Below the pieces are notes generated by a model that was given only the letters and a program-made list of their open reading frames with translations, was not told the DNA's origin and did no database searches. Shown one piece after another: positions 33,023 through 41,734 of a stretch of 64,000 nt of DNA. Numbering within the stretch: the first letter of the stretch is position 1; each line of letters starts with the position of its first letter. The position numbers and the translations under genes were made by a program. Source of the stretch: Veillonellales bacterium. Its GTDB lineage: Bacteria > Bacillota > Negativicutes > Veillonellales > Dialisteraceae. The stretch covers positions 1 through 64,000 of the forward strand of contig CALXPQ010000005.1 of NCBI GenBank assembly GCA_944390485.1. The letters run 5' to 3'.

Positions 33023-33235
33023 TTACTTTTCGTCCTGACTGCCGCGCTCTTTCTCCGCCGCGTCCCGCGCTTCCTTCATGCGCTTCCAGTAGCCCGTCCG
33101 ACGGAAGACCGCCGCCGCTGCGATGATGACGAGGCACAGCACGAGGAACGCATTCACCGCGGTCCAGCCGTCCACCCAGCCGATCTTGTATACCGTGTAG
33201 CCCGCCACGAGGACGAGCAGGATGTCTGTATTCAT
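33023..33235 (-). CDS. Small single-pass to two-pass membrane protein
   Basis: A 70-aa protein with two hydrophobic stretches (residues 5-15 and 25-45) and a highly charged tail rich in Lys, Glu and Arg. It lies 14 bp before the PAP2 gene on the same strand with a GGGAGGGAATC-like ribosome site, so it is probably co-expressed. I do not recognise the family. Confidence 0.6.
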   Translation of the reverse strand: MNTDILLVLVAGYTVYKIGWVDGWTAVNAFLVLCLVIIAAAAVFRRTGYWKRMKEARDAAEKERGSQDEK

Positions 33236-33283
33236 GATTCCCTCCCCTTGCCGTTTCCTTTATTGTACCATACGCCCCGCATC

Positions 33284-33313
33284 AAAAAAGAGCGGGACCT
33301 GCCCGCCCTCTTT
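33284..33313 (-). terminator. Terminator after the first terC-like gene
   Basis: Minus strand GAGGGCGGG / CCCGCTC stem followed by T6. Confidence 0.75.
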
Positions 33314-33321
33314 CGAAGCCT

Positions 33322-33981
33322 TTATTTCTTTCCGGCCGCCATGCGCTGCCAGACCCAGCCGCCCGCGGCGACCAGCACCGTCATGCCGATCTTCAGCGCG
33401 AGGCCCCAGGACTCCGGCACGCCGAGGAAGGCGTCCGTGGCGATCATGCCGCCGGCCGCCCAGCCGATGACCAGGCTCCCCGCATAGATGATCCACGGGA
33501 AGCGGTTCATGACCTTCACCACCACGGTGCTGCCCACGATGATGATCGGCACCGAGATGAGCATGCCCACGACGACGAGGAACAGGTCGCCCTCCGTCGC
33601 GGCCACGACAGCCAGCACATTATCCAGACTCATGATGACATCAGCGATGACCACGGTCTGCACCGCGCCCCAGAAGGTCGACTGCGACTCCACCTGGATC
33701 TCTTCCTTGCCCTGATGGCCGATGAGCTTCATGCCGATCCACAGCAGGATCACGCCGCCGATCGTCTTCAGATACGGCACCGCCAGCAGCCAGACCAGCA
33801 CCGCCGCCAGCAGGAATCGCGCCAGGATGGCCCCCGCCGTGCCGAAGAGGATGACCTTCTTCTGCTGTTTCTCCGGCAGCCCTCTCGCCGCCATGCCGAT
33901 AATGATGGAATTGTCCCCGCCGAGCGCCAGGTCCAGCAGAATGATCTGCGCGAAGACCCATGCGCTGCCCATGATGTCCAT
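33322..33981 (-). CDS. TerC-family membrane protein, YjbE type (paralogue 1)
   Basis: A 219-aa membrane protein with about seven hydrophobic segments. The acidic membrane residues of the family are in DLALGGDNSIIIGMAARGL (residues 17-35) and DVIMSLDNVLAVVAATEG, the two matching D-N motifs thought to bind metal. The YjbE subgroup has roles in manganese handling and in loading secreted metalloenzymes. It is the last of four tandem copies; it differs most from the others. Confidence 0.88.
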   Translation of the reverse strand: MDIMGSAWVFAQIILLDLALGGDNSIIIGMAARGLPEKQQKKVILFGTAGAILARFLLAAVLVWLLAVPYLKTIGGVILLWIGMKLIGHQGKEEIQVESQSTFWGAVQTVVIADVIMSLDNVLAVVAATEGDLFLVVVGMLISVPIIIVGSTVVVKVMNRFPWIIYAGSLVIGWAAGGMIATDAFLGVPESWGLALKIGMTVLVAAGGWVWQRMAAGKK

Positions 33982-34080
33982 GACTGTCCTCCTAACTTTT
34001 TGTTACAACGGGAAACGGGATGAAATATATAAGAAAGGGGCGCCCCATGAGCGCTCCTCTTTCTCCGGTCTGTTCACTTG

Positions 34081-34746
34081 TCACGCAGACTGTCTGCGCT
34101 CCATCTTCTGCCAGATGAGGCCGCCTGCGGCGACCAGCACCGTCACGCCGATCTTCAGATACAGCGCATACGATTCCGGCAGGGCCATGTATTCGTCCGT
34201 GGCGATCATGCCGCCGGCCGCCCAGCCGATGACCAGGCTTCCGACCCAGATGATCCACGGGAAGCGGTCCATGATCTTCACGATGACCGTGCTGCCCAGG
34301 ATGATAATCGGCACCGAGATGAGCATGCCGATGATGAGGAGTATCAGGTTTCCGTTCGTCGCCGCCACGATGGCGAGCACATTGTCCAGGCTCATGATGG
34401 CGTCGGCGATGATGACCGTCTGGATCGCGCCCCAGAACGTGGACTGCGCCGAGACGTTCACTTCTTCCTCCCGGCCCTGATGGCCGATGAGTTTCATGCC
34501 GATCCACAGCAGGACCAGCCCGCCGATCGTCTTCAGATACGGGATGGCCAGGAGCCACACAAGCACCGCCGCAAGGATGAAGCGCACCAGGATGGCCCCG
34601 GCGGAGCCAAAAAAGATGACTTTTTTCTGCAGATCGTGGGGCAGCCCTTTCGCCGCCATGCCGATGACGATGGAATTATCGCCGCCCAGCGCCAGATCCA
34701 GCAGAATCACCTGAAAAAACATCCAGGCGCCTTCCATAACATCCAT
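34081..34746 (-). CDS. TerC-family membrane protein, YjbE type (paralogue 2)
   Basis: A 221-aa paralogue with the same fold: DLALGGDNSIVIGMAAKGL near the N-terminus and DAIMSLDNVLAIVAATNG in the middle, with all acidic positions kept. The cytoplasmic loop carries an acidic stretch, GREEEVNVSAQS. It is separated from paralogue 1 by 99 bp without a clear terminator, so the two may be co-transcribed. GGAGGAAAGCGC precedes the ATG. Confidence 0.88.
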   Translation of the reverse strand: MDVMEGAWMFFQVILLDLALGGDNSIVIGMAAKGLPHDLQKKVIFFGSAGAILVRFILAAVLVWLLAIPYLKTIGGLVLLWIGMKLIGHQGREEEVNVSAQSTFWGAIQTVIIADAIMSLDNVLAIVAATNGNLILLIIGMLISVPIIILGSTVIVKIMDRFPWIIWVGSLVIGWAAGGMIATDEYMALPESYALYLKIGVTVLVAAGGLIWQKMERRQSA

Positions 34747-34914
34747 GCGCTTTCCTCCTTCTCCTGTATTCGTTCTCCGCAGGGCGGATTATCCAATTCC
34801 CGCATACATCCTGCGTTTATTTATGCCATATATTTATTATGTCACATTTTGCACGCCGGAAAAAGACCTCTCCGGAAAATTCCCGCACGGCGCGCACAGA
34901 AAACAGGCGGCCGG

Positions 34915-35631
34915 TCATTCCGCCGGGGAATCCGTGTCCGTCTTGTCTGCTCCGCCGGCCGCCTGCTTCCGGCTCCGGCGACTCGCCAGATGCTGCCAGA
35001 GGAAGCCGCCCACGGCCACGATGGCCGTCACGCCGATCTTCACATAGAGCCCCCATTCTTCCGGCAGGCCCAGGTGCGGGTCCGTGACGATCATCCCGCC
35101 GGCCGCCCAGCCGATGACGATGGAGCCGATGTAGATGATCTGGGGGAATTTGTCCATGATCTTCACCACGATGGTGCTTCCCAGCATGATGATCGGCACC
35201 GAGATGAGCATCCCGGCCACGAGCATGCCCAGATGCTCGTTCGTCGCCGCCACGATGGCGAGCACGTTGTCCAGGCTCATGATGAAGTCCGCCAGCACGA
35301 TGGTCTCCACCGCGCCCCAGAAGGTCGCTTTCGCCTCTACGTGCACATCTTCTTCCGAATTGCCCTCGCCGATGAGCTTCATGCCGATCCACACGAGGAC
35401 CAGCCCGCCGATCGTCTTGAGGTACGGCACGGACAGGAGCCATACGATGATGGCCGCCAGCATGAACCGGGCCAGCACCGCGCCGCCCGCGCCGAATATG
35501 ATGACTTTTTTCTGCTGATGCTGAGGCAGCCCCTTCGCCGCCATGCCGATGACGATGGAGTTGTCGCCGCCCAGCGCCAGATCCAGCAGGATCACCTGAA
35601 AGAACATCCAGGCGCCTTCCACGATTTCCAT
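34915..35631 (-). CDS. TerC-family membrane protein, YjbE type (paralogue 3)
   Basis: A 238-aa paralogue very like paralogue 4 (both have KHQQ/KHQKK loops and DPHLGLPEEWGLYVKIGVTA). D-N motifs DLALGGDNSIVIGM and DFIMSLDNVLAIVAATNE are intact. A basic, then Thr/Asp tail extends the C-terminus. The ATG at 35631 follows GGAGGGAAGCTT; a longer frame to 35700 lacks a site. A GGCGG/CCGCC hairpin with TGTTTTC overlaps the stop codon and may end transcription. Confidence 0.88.
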   Translation of the reverse strand: MEIVEGAWMFFQVILLDLALGGDNSIVIGMAAKGLPQHQQKKVIIFGAGGAVLARFMLAAIIVWLLSVPYLKTIGGLVLVWIGMKLIGEGNSEEDVHVEAKATFWGAVETIVLADFIMSLDNVLAIVAATNEHLGMLVAGMLISVPIIMLGSTIVVKIMDKFPQIIYIGSIVIGWAAGGMIVTDPHLGLPEEWGLYVKIGVTAIVAVGGFLWQHLASRRSRKQAAGGADKTDTDSPAE

Positions 35632-35800
35632 AAGCTTCCCTCCTCCGGCTTCAATCCGCGGGTCCTGAAAAGGCCCGTCTGTCTGCTTGTGCTGTGGCAT
35701 CAGAAGACCGCCGGAAAAGAAATATAAAACCGATGGACGCGCTTTTATACACGGCTCCCGCTCTCTGTGCCTTATGCGTTCCTGTGTCTGAAATCGCCCG

Positions 35801-36493
35801 TTATTTGCCGGCGGGATGCTTCCGCGCCGCCTTGCGCTTCGCCATCTGCTGCCAGAGGAAGCCGCCCACGGCCACGACCGCCGTCACGCCGATCTTCACA
35901 TAGAGCCCCCACTCTTCGGGCAGGCCCAGGTGCGGGTCTGTCACCATCATGCCGCCGGCCGCCCAGCCGATGACGACGGCCCCGATATAGATAATCTGGG
36001 GGAACTTGTCCATGATCTTCACCACGATGGTGCTGCCCAGCATGATGATCGGCACCGAAATGAGCATCCCCGCTACGAGGAGCTCCAGATTTTCATTCGT
36101 CGCCGCCACGATGGCGAGCACATTGTCCAGGCTCATGATGAAGTCCGCCAGGATGATGGTCTCCACCGCGCCCCAGAAGGTCGTCTTCGCCTCCACGTGC
36201 ACGTCGTCGTCGCCGCCCGTATCCTCTTCGCCGATGAGCTTCATGCCGATCCACACGAGGATCAGGCCGCCGATCGTCTTGAGGTACGGCACGGACAGAA
36301 GCCATACGATGATGGCCGCCAGCATGAACCGGGCCAGCACCGCGCCGCCCGCGCCGAACATGATGACCTTCTTCTGATGCTTCTCCGGAAGGCCTTTGGC
36401 CGCCATGCCGATAACAATGGAATTATCTCCGCCAAGAGACAGGTCTAGCAGAATCACCTGCAGGATCGCCAAGACATCTTGTGCCAAATCCAT
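35801..36493 (-). CDS. TerC-family membrane protein, YjbE type (paralogue 4)
   Basis: A 230-aa paralogue, first in the array. It begins with MDLAQDVLAILQVILLDLSLGGDNS; the second motif is DFIMSLDNVLAIVAATNE. Its loop has the acidic run EEDTGGDDDVHVEA where the other copies are shorter. It has its own AT-rich upstream region. I could not find a yybP-ykoY manganese riboswitch before it, although YjbE-type genes are often under one. Confidence 0.88.
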   Translation of the reverse strand: MDLAQDVLAILQVILLDLSLGGDNSIVIGMAAKGLPEKHQKKVIMFGAGGAVLARFMLAAIIVWLLSVPYLKTIGGLILVWIGMKLIGEEDTGGDDDVHVEAKTTFWGAVETIILADFIMSLDNVLAIVAATNENLELLVAGMLISVPIIMLGSTIVVKIMDKFPQIIYIGAVVIGWAAGGMMVTDPHLGLPEEWGLYVKIGVTAVVAVGGFLWQQMAKRKAARKHPAGK

Positions 36494-36796
36494 ATCTGAT
36501 CACCTGCATCCTGTATTACAATTCACACACACAGGGCACAACTTTTTATAAAATTATTGTACACCGAATCCGCCGCGCAAGGCACCCTGCGGGATGCCAC
36601 AAATTTTCTTCAAAGGGATATGGAAATCTTATATACCACCCAGATTTTGTTATACCTCGCGCGCCGCGCCCCCATATGCGGTAGGCCGTCCATTTCTTCC
36701 CCGCCGCACCGGCAGCGGACCGGCAGGGCAGTCGGACAAGGCCCGCGGACCGGTCTACTGTCAAGTACGCCGTCCGGTCCGCCGGGCCAAGCAAGC
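36494..36796. other. argH-terC intergenic region with a long hairpin
   Basis: About 340 bp without a gene. It holds the argH terminator, an AT-rich stretch that should carry the terC promoter (TACAAT at about 36557), and an imperfect 14-bp stem: GGCCCGCGGACCGG (36740-36753) against CCGGTCCGCCGGGCC (36774-36788), one bulged base, 20-nt loop. A third copy of GCGGACCGG lies at 36716. No T run follows on either strand, so its role is unclear. Confidence 0.5.
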
Positions 36797-36823
36797 AAAA
36801 AGCCCCCTCGGATGAGGGAGCTT
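36797..36823 (-). terminator. Terminator after argH
   Basis: Minus strand AGCTCCCTC-ATCC-GAGGGGGCT then TTTTT. Confidence 0.8.
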
Positions 36824-36837
36824 CCTGCCGCCAATAT

Positions 36838-38265
36838 CTATTCAAGAAACGCGCTGACGGCTTTCCATTCCGCCGCCTGCTTTTTCATGAATGCGACTGC
36901 TTCCGCCGCTTCCTGCTGCTGGCGCGCCACCTGCTCCGGGCTGGTGCCGCCGTAGCTTCTGCGGTTCCTGACGCAGGTCTCGATGTCGATTGCGTCGTAG
37001 ATGTCTTCGTCGAAGAGAGGGCTCATCGCCCGGAATTCGTCCAGGGTGAGATCCTTCAGCACTTTATGCTGGGTGATGCACTGCTGCACCGCGCGGCCCA
37101 CCACGGCGTGCGCCTTGCGGAAGGGGAGGCCCTTCTTCGCGAGGTAGTCCGCCATGTCCGTCGCGTTGGAGAAGTCGCTCTCCAGCACGGCGCGGGTGTG
37201 CTCGCCGTTCACCGTCATGGTGCGGATCATGCCGGCGTAGATGTCGAGGGCGAAGCCGAGCGTGTCGATCGCGTCGAATACGCCTTCCTTGTCTTCCTGC
37301 ATGTCCTTGTCATAGGCGAGCGGCAGGCCCTTCATCATGGTGAGGAGCGCCATCAGATGGCCGATGACGCGGCCCGTCTTGCCGCGGATGAGCTCGCAGA
37401 TGTCGGGGTTCTTCTTCTGCGGCATGATGGAGCTGCCCGTGCAGTAGCCGTCGTCCAGCTCGATGAAATGGAATTCGCTCGTGCTCCACAGGATGAACTC
37501 TTCCGACAGGCGGGAGAGATGCACCATGCAGATGGAGGCAAACGACAGGAATTCCATGAGATAGTCCCGGTCGGACACGGCGTCCAGGCTGTTGCCGTAG
37601 CACTTCGAGAAATGAAGCGCCTCTGCCGTCTCCTGAGGATCGGTGGGGTACGTCGTGCCCGCCAGCGCGCACGCGCCGAGCGGCGACATATCCGCCATAT
37701 AGAAACAGTCGTCCAGCCGGCGGAAGTCCCGCGCGAACATGGCGAAGTACGCCATCATGTGGTGCGAGAAGAGCACCGGCTGCGCCCGCTGCAGGTGGGT
37801 ATACCCCGGCAGGATGACATCCTTGTATTTTTTCGAAATCTCGAGGAGCGCTTCTTCCACTTCGATGAGTTTTTCCGCAAGCCGGCCGATCTGGCGGCGC
37901 ACGTACATGTGCGTATCCACCGCAGCCTGATCATTTCTGCTGCGCGCTGTGTGCAGCCTTGCTCCCGCATCGCCGATGGCGTCTGTGAGGCGCTTCTCCA
38001 CATTCATGTGGATGTCTTCGAGCGCGACGGAAAAGGTGAATTCTCCGTCATCGATCTGTTTTCTGATGGTCTTGAGGCCGGAGGTGATGTCCTCCAGGTC
38101 CTTCTGAGAGATGATATGATGATTCGCGAGCATCGCCGCATGGGCGAGCGATCCCGCGATATCTTCCTTGTACATACGGCAGTCAAAGGAGATGGACGCA
38201 TTGAAGTCCTGCGTCGATTTCTCCTCCGCTTTGGTGAAGCGGCCGCCCCACATGGCCTCGCTCAT
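36838..38265 (-). CDS. argH: Argininosuccinate lyase
   Basis: ArgH, 475 aa, splits argininosuccinate into arginine and fumarate, the last step of arginine synthesis. The fumarase/aspartase signature [12 protein letters not shown] is near residue 285; TARSRNDQ and [10 protein letters not shown] are the other conserved substrate blocks. Length is normal. Its ATG overlaps the argG stop (ATGA), so the pair is one unit read from the argG promoter. Confidence 0.96.
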   Translation of the reverse strand: MSEAMWGGRFTKAEEKSTQDFNASISFDCRMYKEDIAGSLAHAAMLANHHIISQKDLEDITSGLKTIRKQIDDGEFTFSVALEDIHMNVEKRLTDAIGDAGARLHTARSRNDQAAVDTHMYVRRQIGRLAEKLIEVEEALLEISKKYKDVILPGYTHLQRAQPVLFSHHMMAYFAMFARDFRRLDDCFYMADMSPLGACALAGTTYPTDPQETAEALHFSKCYGNSLDAVSDRDYLMEFLSFASICMVHLSRLSEEFILWSTSEFHFIELDDGYCTGSSIMPQKKNPDICELIRGKTGRVIGHLMALLTMMKGLPLAYDKDMQEDKEGVFDAIDTLGFALDIYAGMIRTMTVNGEHTRAVLESDFSNATDMADYLAKKGLPFRKAHAVVGRAVQQCITQHKVLKDLTLDEFRAMSPLFDEDIYDAIDIETCVRNRRSYGGTSPEQVARQQQEAAEAVAFMKKQAAEWKAVSAFLE

Positions 38266-39506
38266 TTTTTGTTCTTTTCCATCATCAGGGCGCGGATGGT
38301 GAGCGGCAGCCCGAAGAGGTTGATGAAGCCCTGCGCGTCCGCCTGGTTGTACACGTCGTCTTCGCCGAAGGTGACGAATTCTTCATTGTACAGGGAGTAC
38401 GGGCTCTCTGCGCCGTGGGACATGATGTTGCCCTTGTAGAGGCGCAGCGTCACTTTGCCGGTGACCGTCTTGGAGGTCTCATCGGAGAAGGCCTGGAGCG
38501 CTTCGCGGAGCGGCGAGAACCACATGCCGTCATAGACGAGGTCGCTGTATTTCACGGCCGCCATTTCCTTGAAGTGGAGCGTGTCCCGGTCGAGGCAGAG
38601 GTGCTCCAGTTCCTGATGCGCGTAGTAGAGGATGGATCCAGCCGGATTCTCATAGACGCCGCGGGACTTCATGCCCACGAGGCGGTTCTCTACGATGTCG
38701 TCGATGCCGATGCCGTTGCGCGCGCCGATCTCGTTCAGCTTGTTCACCATGTCCACGCCGTCCAGCTTCTCGCCGTTCAGCGCGGTGGGGATGCCCTGTT
38801 CGAATTCGAGGGTCACGAGCTCCGGCTTGTCGGGCGCGTCTTCCGGATCGCAGGTCACGAGGAACATGTCCTTGTGCGGCGCGTTGGCCGGATTTTCCAG
38901 ATCGTCCCCTTCGTGGGAGAGGTGCCACATATTCCAGTCCATGGAGTACGGGTATTTCTGTTCTTTCTTTTCTTCTTCCGTCTGTTTCTCGTCGTAGAGA
39001 TTGATCGGCACATTGTGCGCCGCCGCGTAGGCCATCGCGTCTTCGCGGGACTTGATGGTCCAGAGGCGCCACGGAGCGATGATCTTCAGGTGCGGATTCA
39101 GCGCCTTGATGGTCAGTTCGAAGCGGACCTGGTCGTTGCCCTTGCCGGTCGCGCCGTGGGAGATCGCGTCCGCGCCGTACTTCTCCGCGGTTTCGACGAG
39201 GATCTTGCCGATGAGCGGGCGGGCGAAGGAGGTGCCCAGGAGGTACTTGCCTTCGTACTTGCCGTCCGCCTGGAGGACTTTGTACGCATAGTCTTCGATG
39301 AATTCTTTCCGCGCATCGACGGTGACCGCCACGGAAGCGCCGGAGTCCAGCGCCTTCTGATGGATGGCGTCGAAGTCTTCCGGCTGGCCGAGGTTGACGG
39401 TGCACGCGATGACTTCGCAGTCATAGGTCTCCTTCAGCCACGGAATGATGCAGGACGTGTCCAGTCCGCCGGAATATGCGAGAACTACTTTCTTTACTTC
39501 ACTCAT
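38262..39506 (-). CDS. argG: Argininosuccinate synthase
   Basis: ArgG, 414 aa, joins citrulline and aspartate with ATP. The PP-loop is [11 protein letters not shown] (residues 9-19), followed by the [14 protein letters not shown] citrulline/aspartate-binding block and [20 protein letters not shown]. The ATG at 39506 follows AAAGGCGG. The leader holds a GACAT/ATGTC inverted repeat, and the promoter spacer includes TGCATAAATATG, weakly like an arginine-repressor box. Confidence 0.96.
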   Translation of the reverse strand: MSEVKKVVLAYSGGLDTSCIIPWLKETYDCEVIACTVNLGQPEDFDAIHQKALDSGASVAVTVDARKEFIEDYAYKVLQADGKYEGKYLLGTSFARPLIGKILVETAEKYGADAISHGATGKGNDQVRFELTIKALNPHLKIIAPWRLWTIKSREDAMAYAAAHNVPINLYDEKQTEEEKKEQKYPYSMDWNMWHLSHEGDDLENPANAPHKDMFLVTCDPEDAPDKPELVTLEFEQGIPTALNGEKLDGVDMVNKLNEIGARNGIGIDDIVENRLVGMKSRGVYENPAGSILYYAHQELEHLCLDRDTLHFKEMAAVKYSDLVYDGMWFSPLREALQAFSDETSKTVTGKVTLRLYKGNIMSHGAESPYSLYNEEFVTFGEDDVYNQADAQGFINLFGLPLTIRALMMEKNKK

Positions 39507-39569
39507 GATAAAGCCGCCTTTCTGTTTGTATTGGCTGATAGACATTGGCATGTCTTGGAACATGTGCTG

Positions 39570-39599
39570 ATTATACAACAAGCTGCATAAATATGGCAA
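39570..39599 (-). promoter_or_regulatory. Promoter of argGH
   Basis: Minus strand TTGCCA (39594-39599), 18-bp spacer, TATAAT (39570-39575). An ARG-box-like TGCATAAATATG lies in the spacer region (inference). Confidence 0.6.
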
Positions 39600-39728
39600 T
39601 AGGAAAATGCGGATATTTTTCTGCTTTTCTGAAATTTTCCCGTTTTCCCGTACATTATGGACCGCAGGCCCCGCCGCCGCCTCTGCATAGTCCGTGTATT
39701 TTCTGCATATTCTGAATACGGTGCACGC

Positions 39729-39760
39729 GAAAAGGCAGGGAGGATGCCCTCTCTGCCTTT
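39729..39760 (-). terminator. Terminator after the Sel1 gene
   Basis: Minus strand GGCAGAGAGGG / CCTCCCTGCC stem followed by TTTTC. Confidence 0.75.
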
Positions 39761-39764
39761 CCCG

Positions 39765-40823
39765 TCACAGATGGTAATTGTAGTCTTCCTTCAGAGTGTG
39801 GATCGCGCCCCGGTCGCCGCGGAGAGCGGCTTTGATGAGCCAGGACATGGCGAGCCGCTCGTCCTGTTCGATGCCCTCGCCCCGTTCGTAGGCGTAGCCC
39901 AGGCGCGCCATGGCGAAAGGTTCGCCCGCTTCCGCCGCGGAGCGGTAGCACTCCACCGCTTTCCCGATGTCCGCTTCCGTGCCGATGCCCGCTTCCCAGC
40001 AGAGGCCGAGGGACGCCCGCGCCCGGGGCAGGCCGTTCCGGTCGGCCCGCTGGAAGCACCGGAAGGCCCGCTCCGCGTGGCCCGGCCGGCGGACCCGCCC
40101 GCGGTAGGTCTCGCCCAGGAGGAGGAACGCCTCGGGATTGCCCAGCCGCTCCGCCTCGTCCGCCATGGCTTCGGCCCGGTCGTCGTCCACGGTGCCCGCC
40201 GCGCCGGAGGCGTATTCCGCCGCCGCCACGGTGAGGAACGTGCGGAGCGTGGCCCGGCCGTCATCGGTGCCCGCTTCGGCCCCTTTCCGGATCCACGCCT
40301 CCGCCTTTTCCAGATCTTTCGGCACGGTGCCGCCCTGCGCGTAGAAGAGGCCCGTCATGAGCATGGCGTCGCTCCAGCCCCGCTCCGCCGCGAGGAGGTA
40401 GTACCGGAACGCCTTCTCCGCATTCACCCGGCCGAAGGCCCCTTCGTCGTACATGCGGCCCAGGCAGGCCGCCGCTTCGGCGCTCCCCGCGTCGGACGCC
40501 TTCTCGAAATTCTTCCGGGCCTTCCGCACGTTCGGCTTCGCCCCGCCGATGCCGCGGGCATAGAGCTTCCCCAGGAGGAGGCACGCCTCGCGGTCCCCGT
40601 ACTCGGCGCTCGCCTCGTAGCAGAGCCGGGCTTTCTCCTCGTCCTTCGGCACGCCGCGTCCCTCCTCGAAGCGGCGGCCGATGGCGCAGATCTCCGCGGC
40701 GCCTTCCCGAGCGCCCATGTTCGCCGCCTTGCGGAAATAGGCCACGGCCTCGTCCCACCGTTCCAGATGGACAGAGTCCTGCCCCATGGCGTAGTAGTAT
40801 TCGAGCATGCGGTCGGAAGGCAT
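39765..40823 (-). CDS. Sel1-repeat protein
   Basis: A 352-aa protein built almost wholly of Sel1-like TPR repeats (for example AACLGRMYDEGAFG, AFLLLGETYRGRV, ARASLGLCWEAGIG, MARLGYAYERGEGI), about eight in number, period 36-40 residues. No signal peptide is seen, so it is probably a cytoplasmic scaffold. It lies 42 bp after korB ends on the other side and reads in the same direction. Partners are unknown. Confidence 0.82.
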   Translation of the reverse strand: MPSDRMLEYYYAMGQDSVHLERWDEAVAYFRKAANMGAREGAAEICAIGRRFEEGRGVPKDEEKARLCYEASAEYGDREACLLLGKLYARGIGGAKPNVRKARKNFEKASDAGSAEAAACLGRMYDEGAFGRVNAEKAFRYYLLAAERGWSDAMLMTGLFYAQGGTVPKDLEKAEAWIRKGAEAGTDDGRATLRTFLTVAAAEYASGAAGTVDDDRAEAMADEAERLGNPEAFLLLGETYRGRVRRPGHAERAFRCFQRADRNGLPRARASLGLCWEAGIGTEADIGKAVECYRSAAEAGEPFAMARLGYAYERGEGIEQDERLAMSWLIKAALRGDRGAIHTLKEDYNYHL

Positions 40824-40865
40824 GGCAGTATCCTCCTTATATACAGACGGGGAAACGGGGACGAT

Positions 40866-41732
40866 TTACCGGAATTCGCTCACCAGATCTTCGAAGAGCT
40901 CGGGAGACGGCTTCTCCACATGGTCCACGAGGCGGCGGTCGCCGGCCGGCGTGATTTGATCGAAGGCCGCCACGCCCTTTTCCTCATAGATGACGCCGGT
41001 GACGAGGCTGTCCGTCTCGGCGAGCAGATGGAACGCCGCGCCCATGTCGGCCGGATTGTAATTCGGGTGCAGGTCCTCCACCTTTTTCAGATGGCTCTGG
41101 TACCAGTCCACCGTGTTGAATTTATTGAAGGACACGCAGGGCGTGAAGATATTGACGTAGGAGAAGCCCCTGTGGTCGACGGCCTTCTCGATGATGTCCA
41201 TCATCTGCTTCCCGTCGATGGCGAAGGTCTGCGCCACGAAGGTGCATCCCGAGGCGATGGCCATGCCGAGCACGTTGAGCGGGGTCTCGGGGTTGCCGTC
41301 CGGCGTGGTCTTCGTGACGAAGCCCTTGCTGGACGCCGGGCTGGTCTGCCCTTTCGTGAGGCCGTACACCTGATTGTCGAAGACGAGGTAGGTGATGTCC
41401 ATATTGCGCTTCATCGCGTGGATCATGTGGCCGAGGCCGATGGCGTAGGAGTCGCCGTCGCCGGAGCAGACGATCATGTGCATGTCCTTGTTGGCGCACT
41501 TGATGCCCTGCGCGAAGGGCAGCGACCGTCCGTGCGTGGTGTGCGCGCCGTAGCAGTACTGGTAGCCGCCGATGCGGGAGGAGCAGCCGATGCCGGAGAT
41601 GAGGGCGATGTCCTCGAAGGCCCAGCCCTTCTTCGCGCAGATGGCGGAGATGGCGTTCTGGATGCCGTAGTCGCCGCAGCCGGGACACCAGTTCGGAATG
41701 ATTCTGTTTTTATACTCTCTCGGTGACGCCAT
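40866..41732 (-). CDS. korB: 2-oxoacid:ferredoxin oxidoreductase, beta subunit
   Basis: A 288-aa TPP-binding beta subunit of a ferredoxin-dependent 2-oxoacid oxidoreductase. WCPGCGDYG near the N-terminus holds the CxxC iron-sulfur ligands; CSGDGDSYAIGLGH ... VFDNQVYG is the TPP-Mg motif. It follows the alpha subunit by 2 bp. The pair most resembles the 2-oxoglutarate type (KorAB), supplying succinyl-CoA or fixing CO2 with reduced ferredoxin; pyruvate-type enzymes usually carry extra delta subunits that are absent here. Confidence 0.9.
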   Translation of the reverse strand: MASPREYKNRIIPNWCPGCGDYGIQNAISAICAKKGWAFEDIALISGIGCSSRIGGYQYCYGAHTTHGRSLPFAQGIKCANKDMHMIVCSGDGDSYAIGLGHMIHAMKRNMDITYLVFDNQVYGLTKGQTSPASSKGFVTKTTPDGNPETPLNVLGMAIASGCTFVAQTFAIDGKQMMDIIEKAVDHRGFSYVNIFTPCVSFNKFNTVDWYQSHLKKVEDLHPNYNPADMGAAFHLLAETDSLVTGVIYEEKGVAAFDQITPAGDRRLVDHVEKPSPELFEDLVSEFR

Positions 41733-41734
41733 GA

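Noticed and set aside
34747..36590. yybP-ykoY manganese riboswitch before the TerC-family genes
   Set aside because: The conserved aptamer blocks were not found in any of the upstream gaps.
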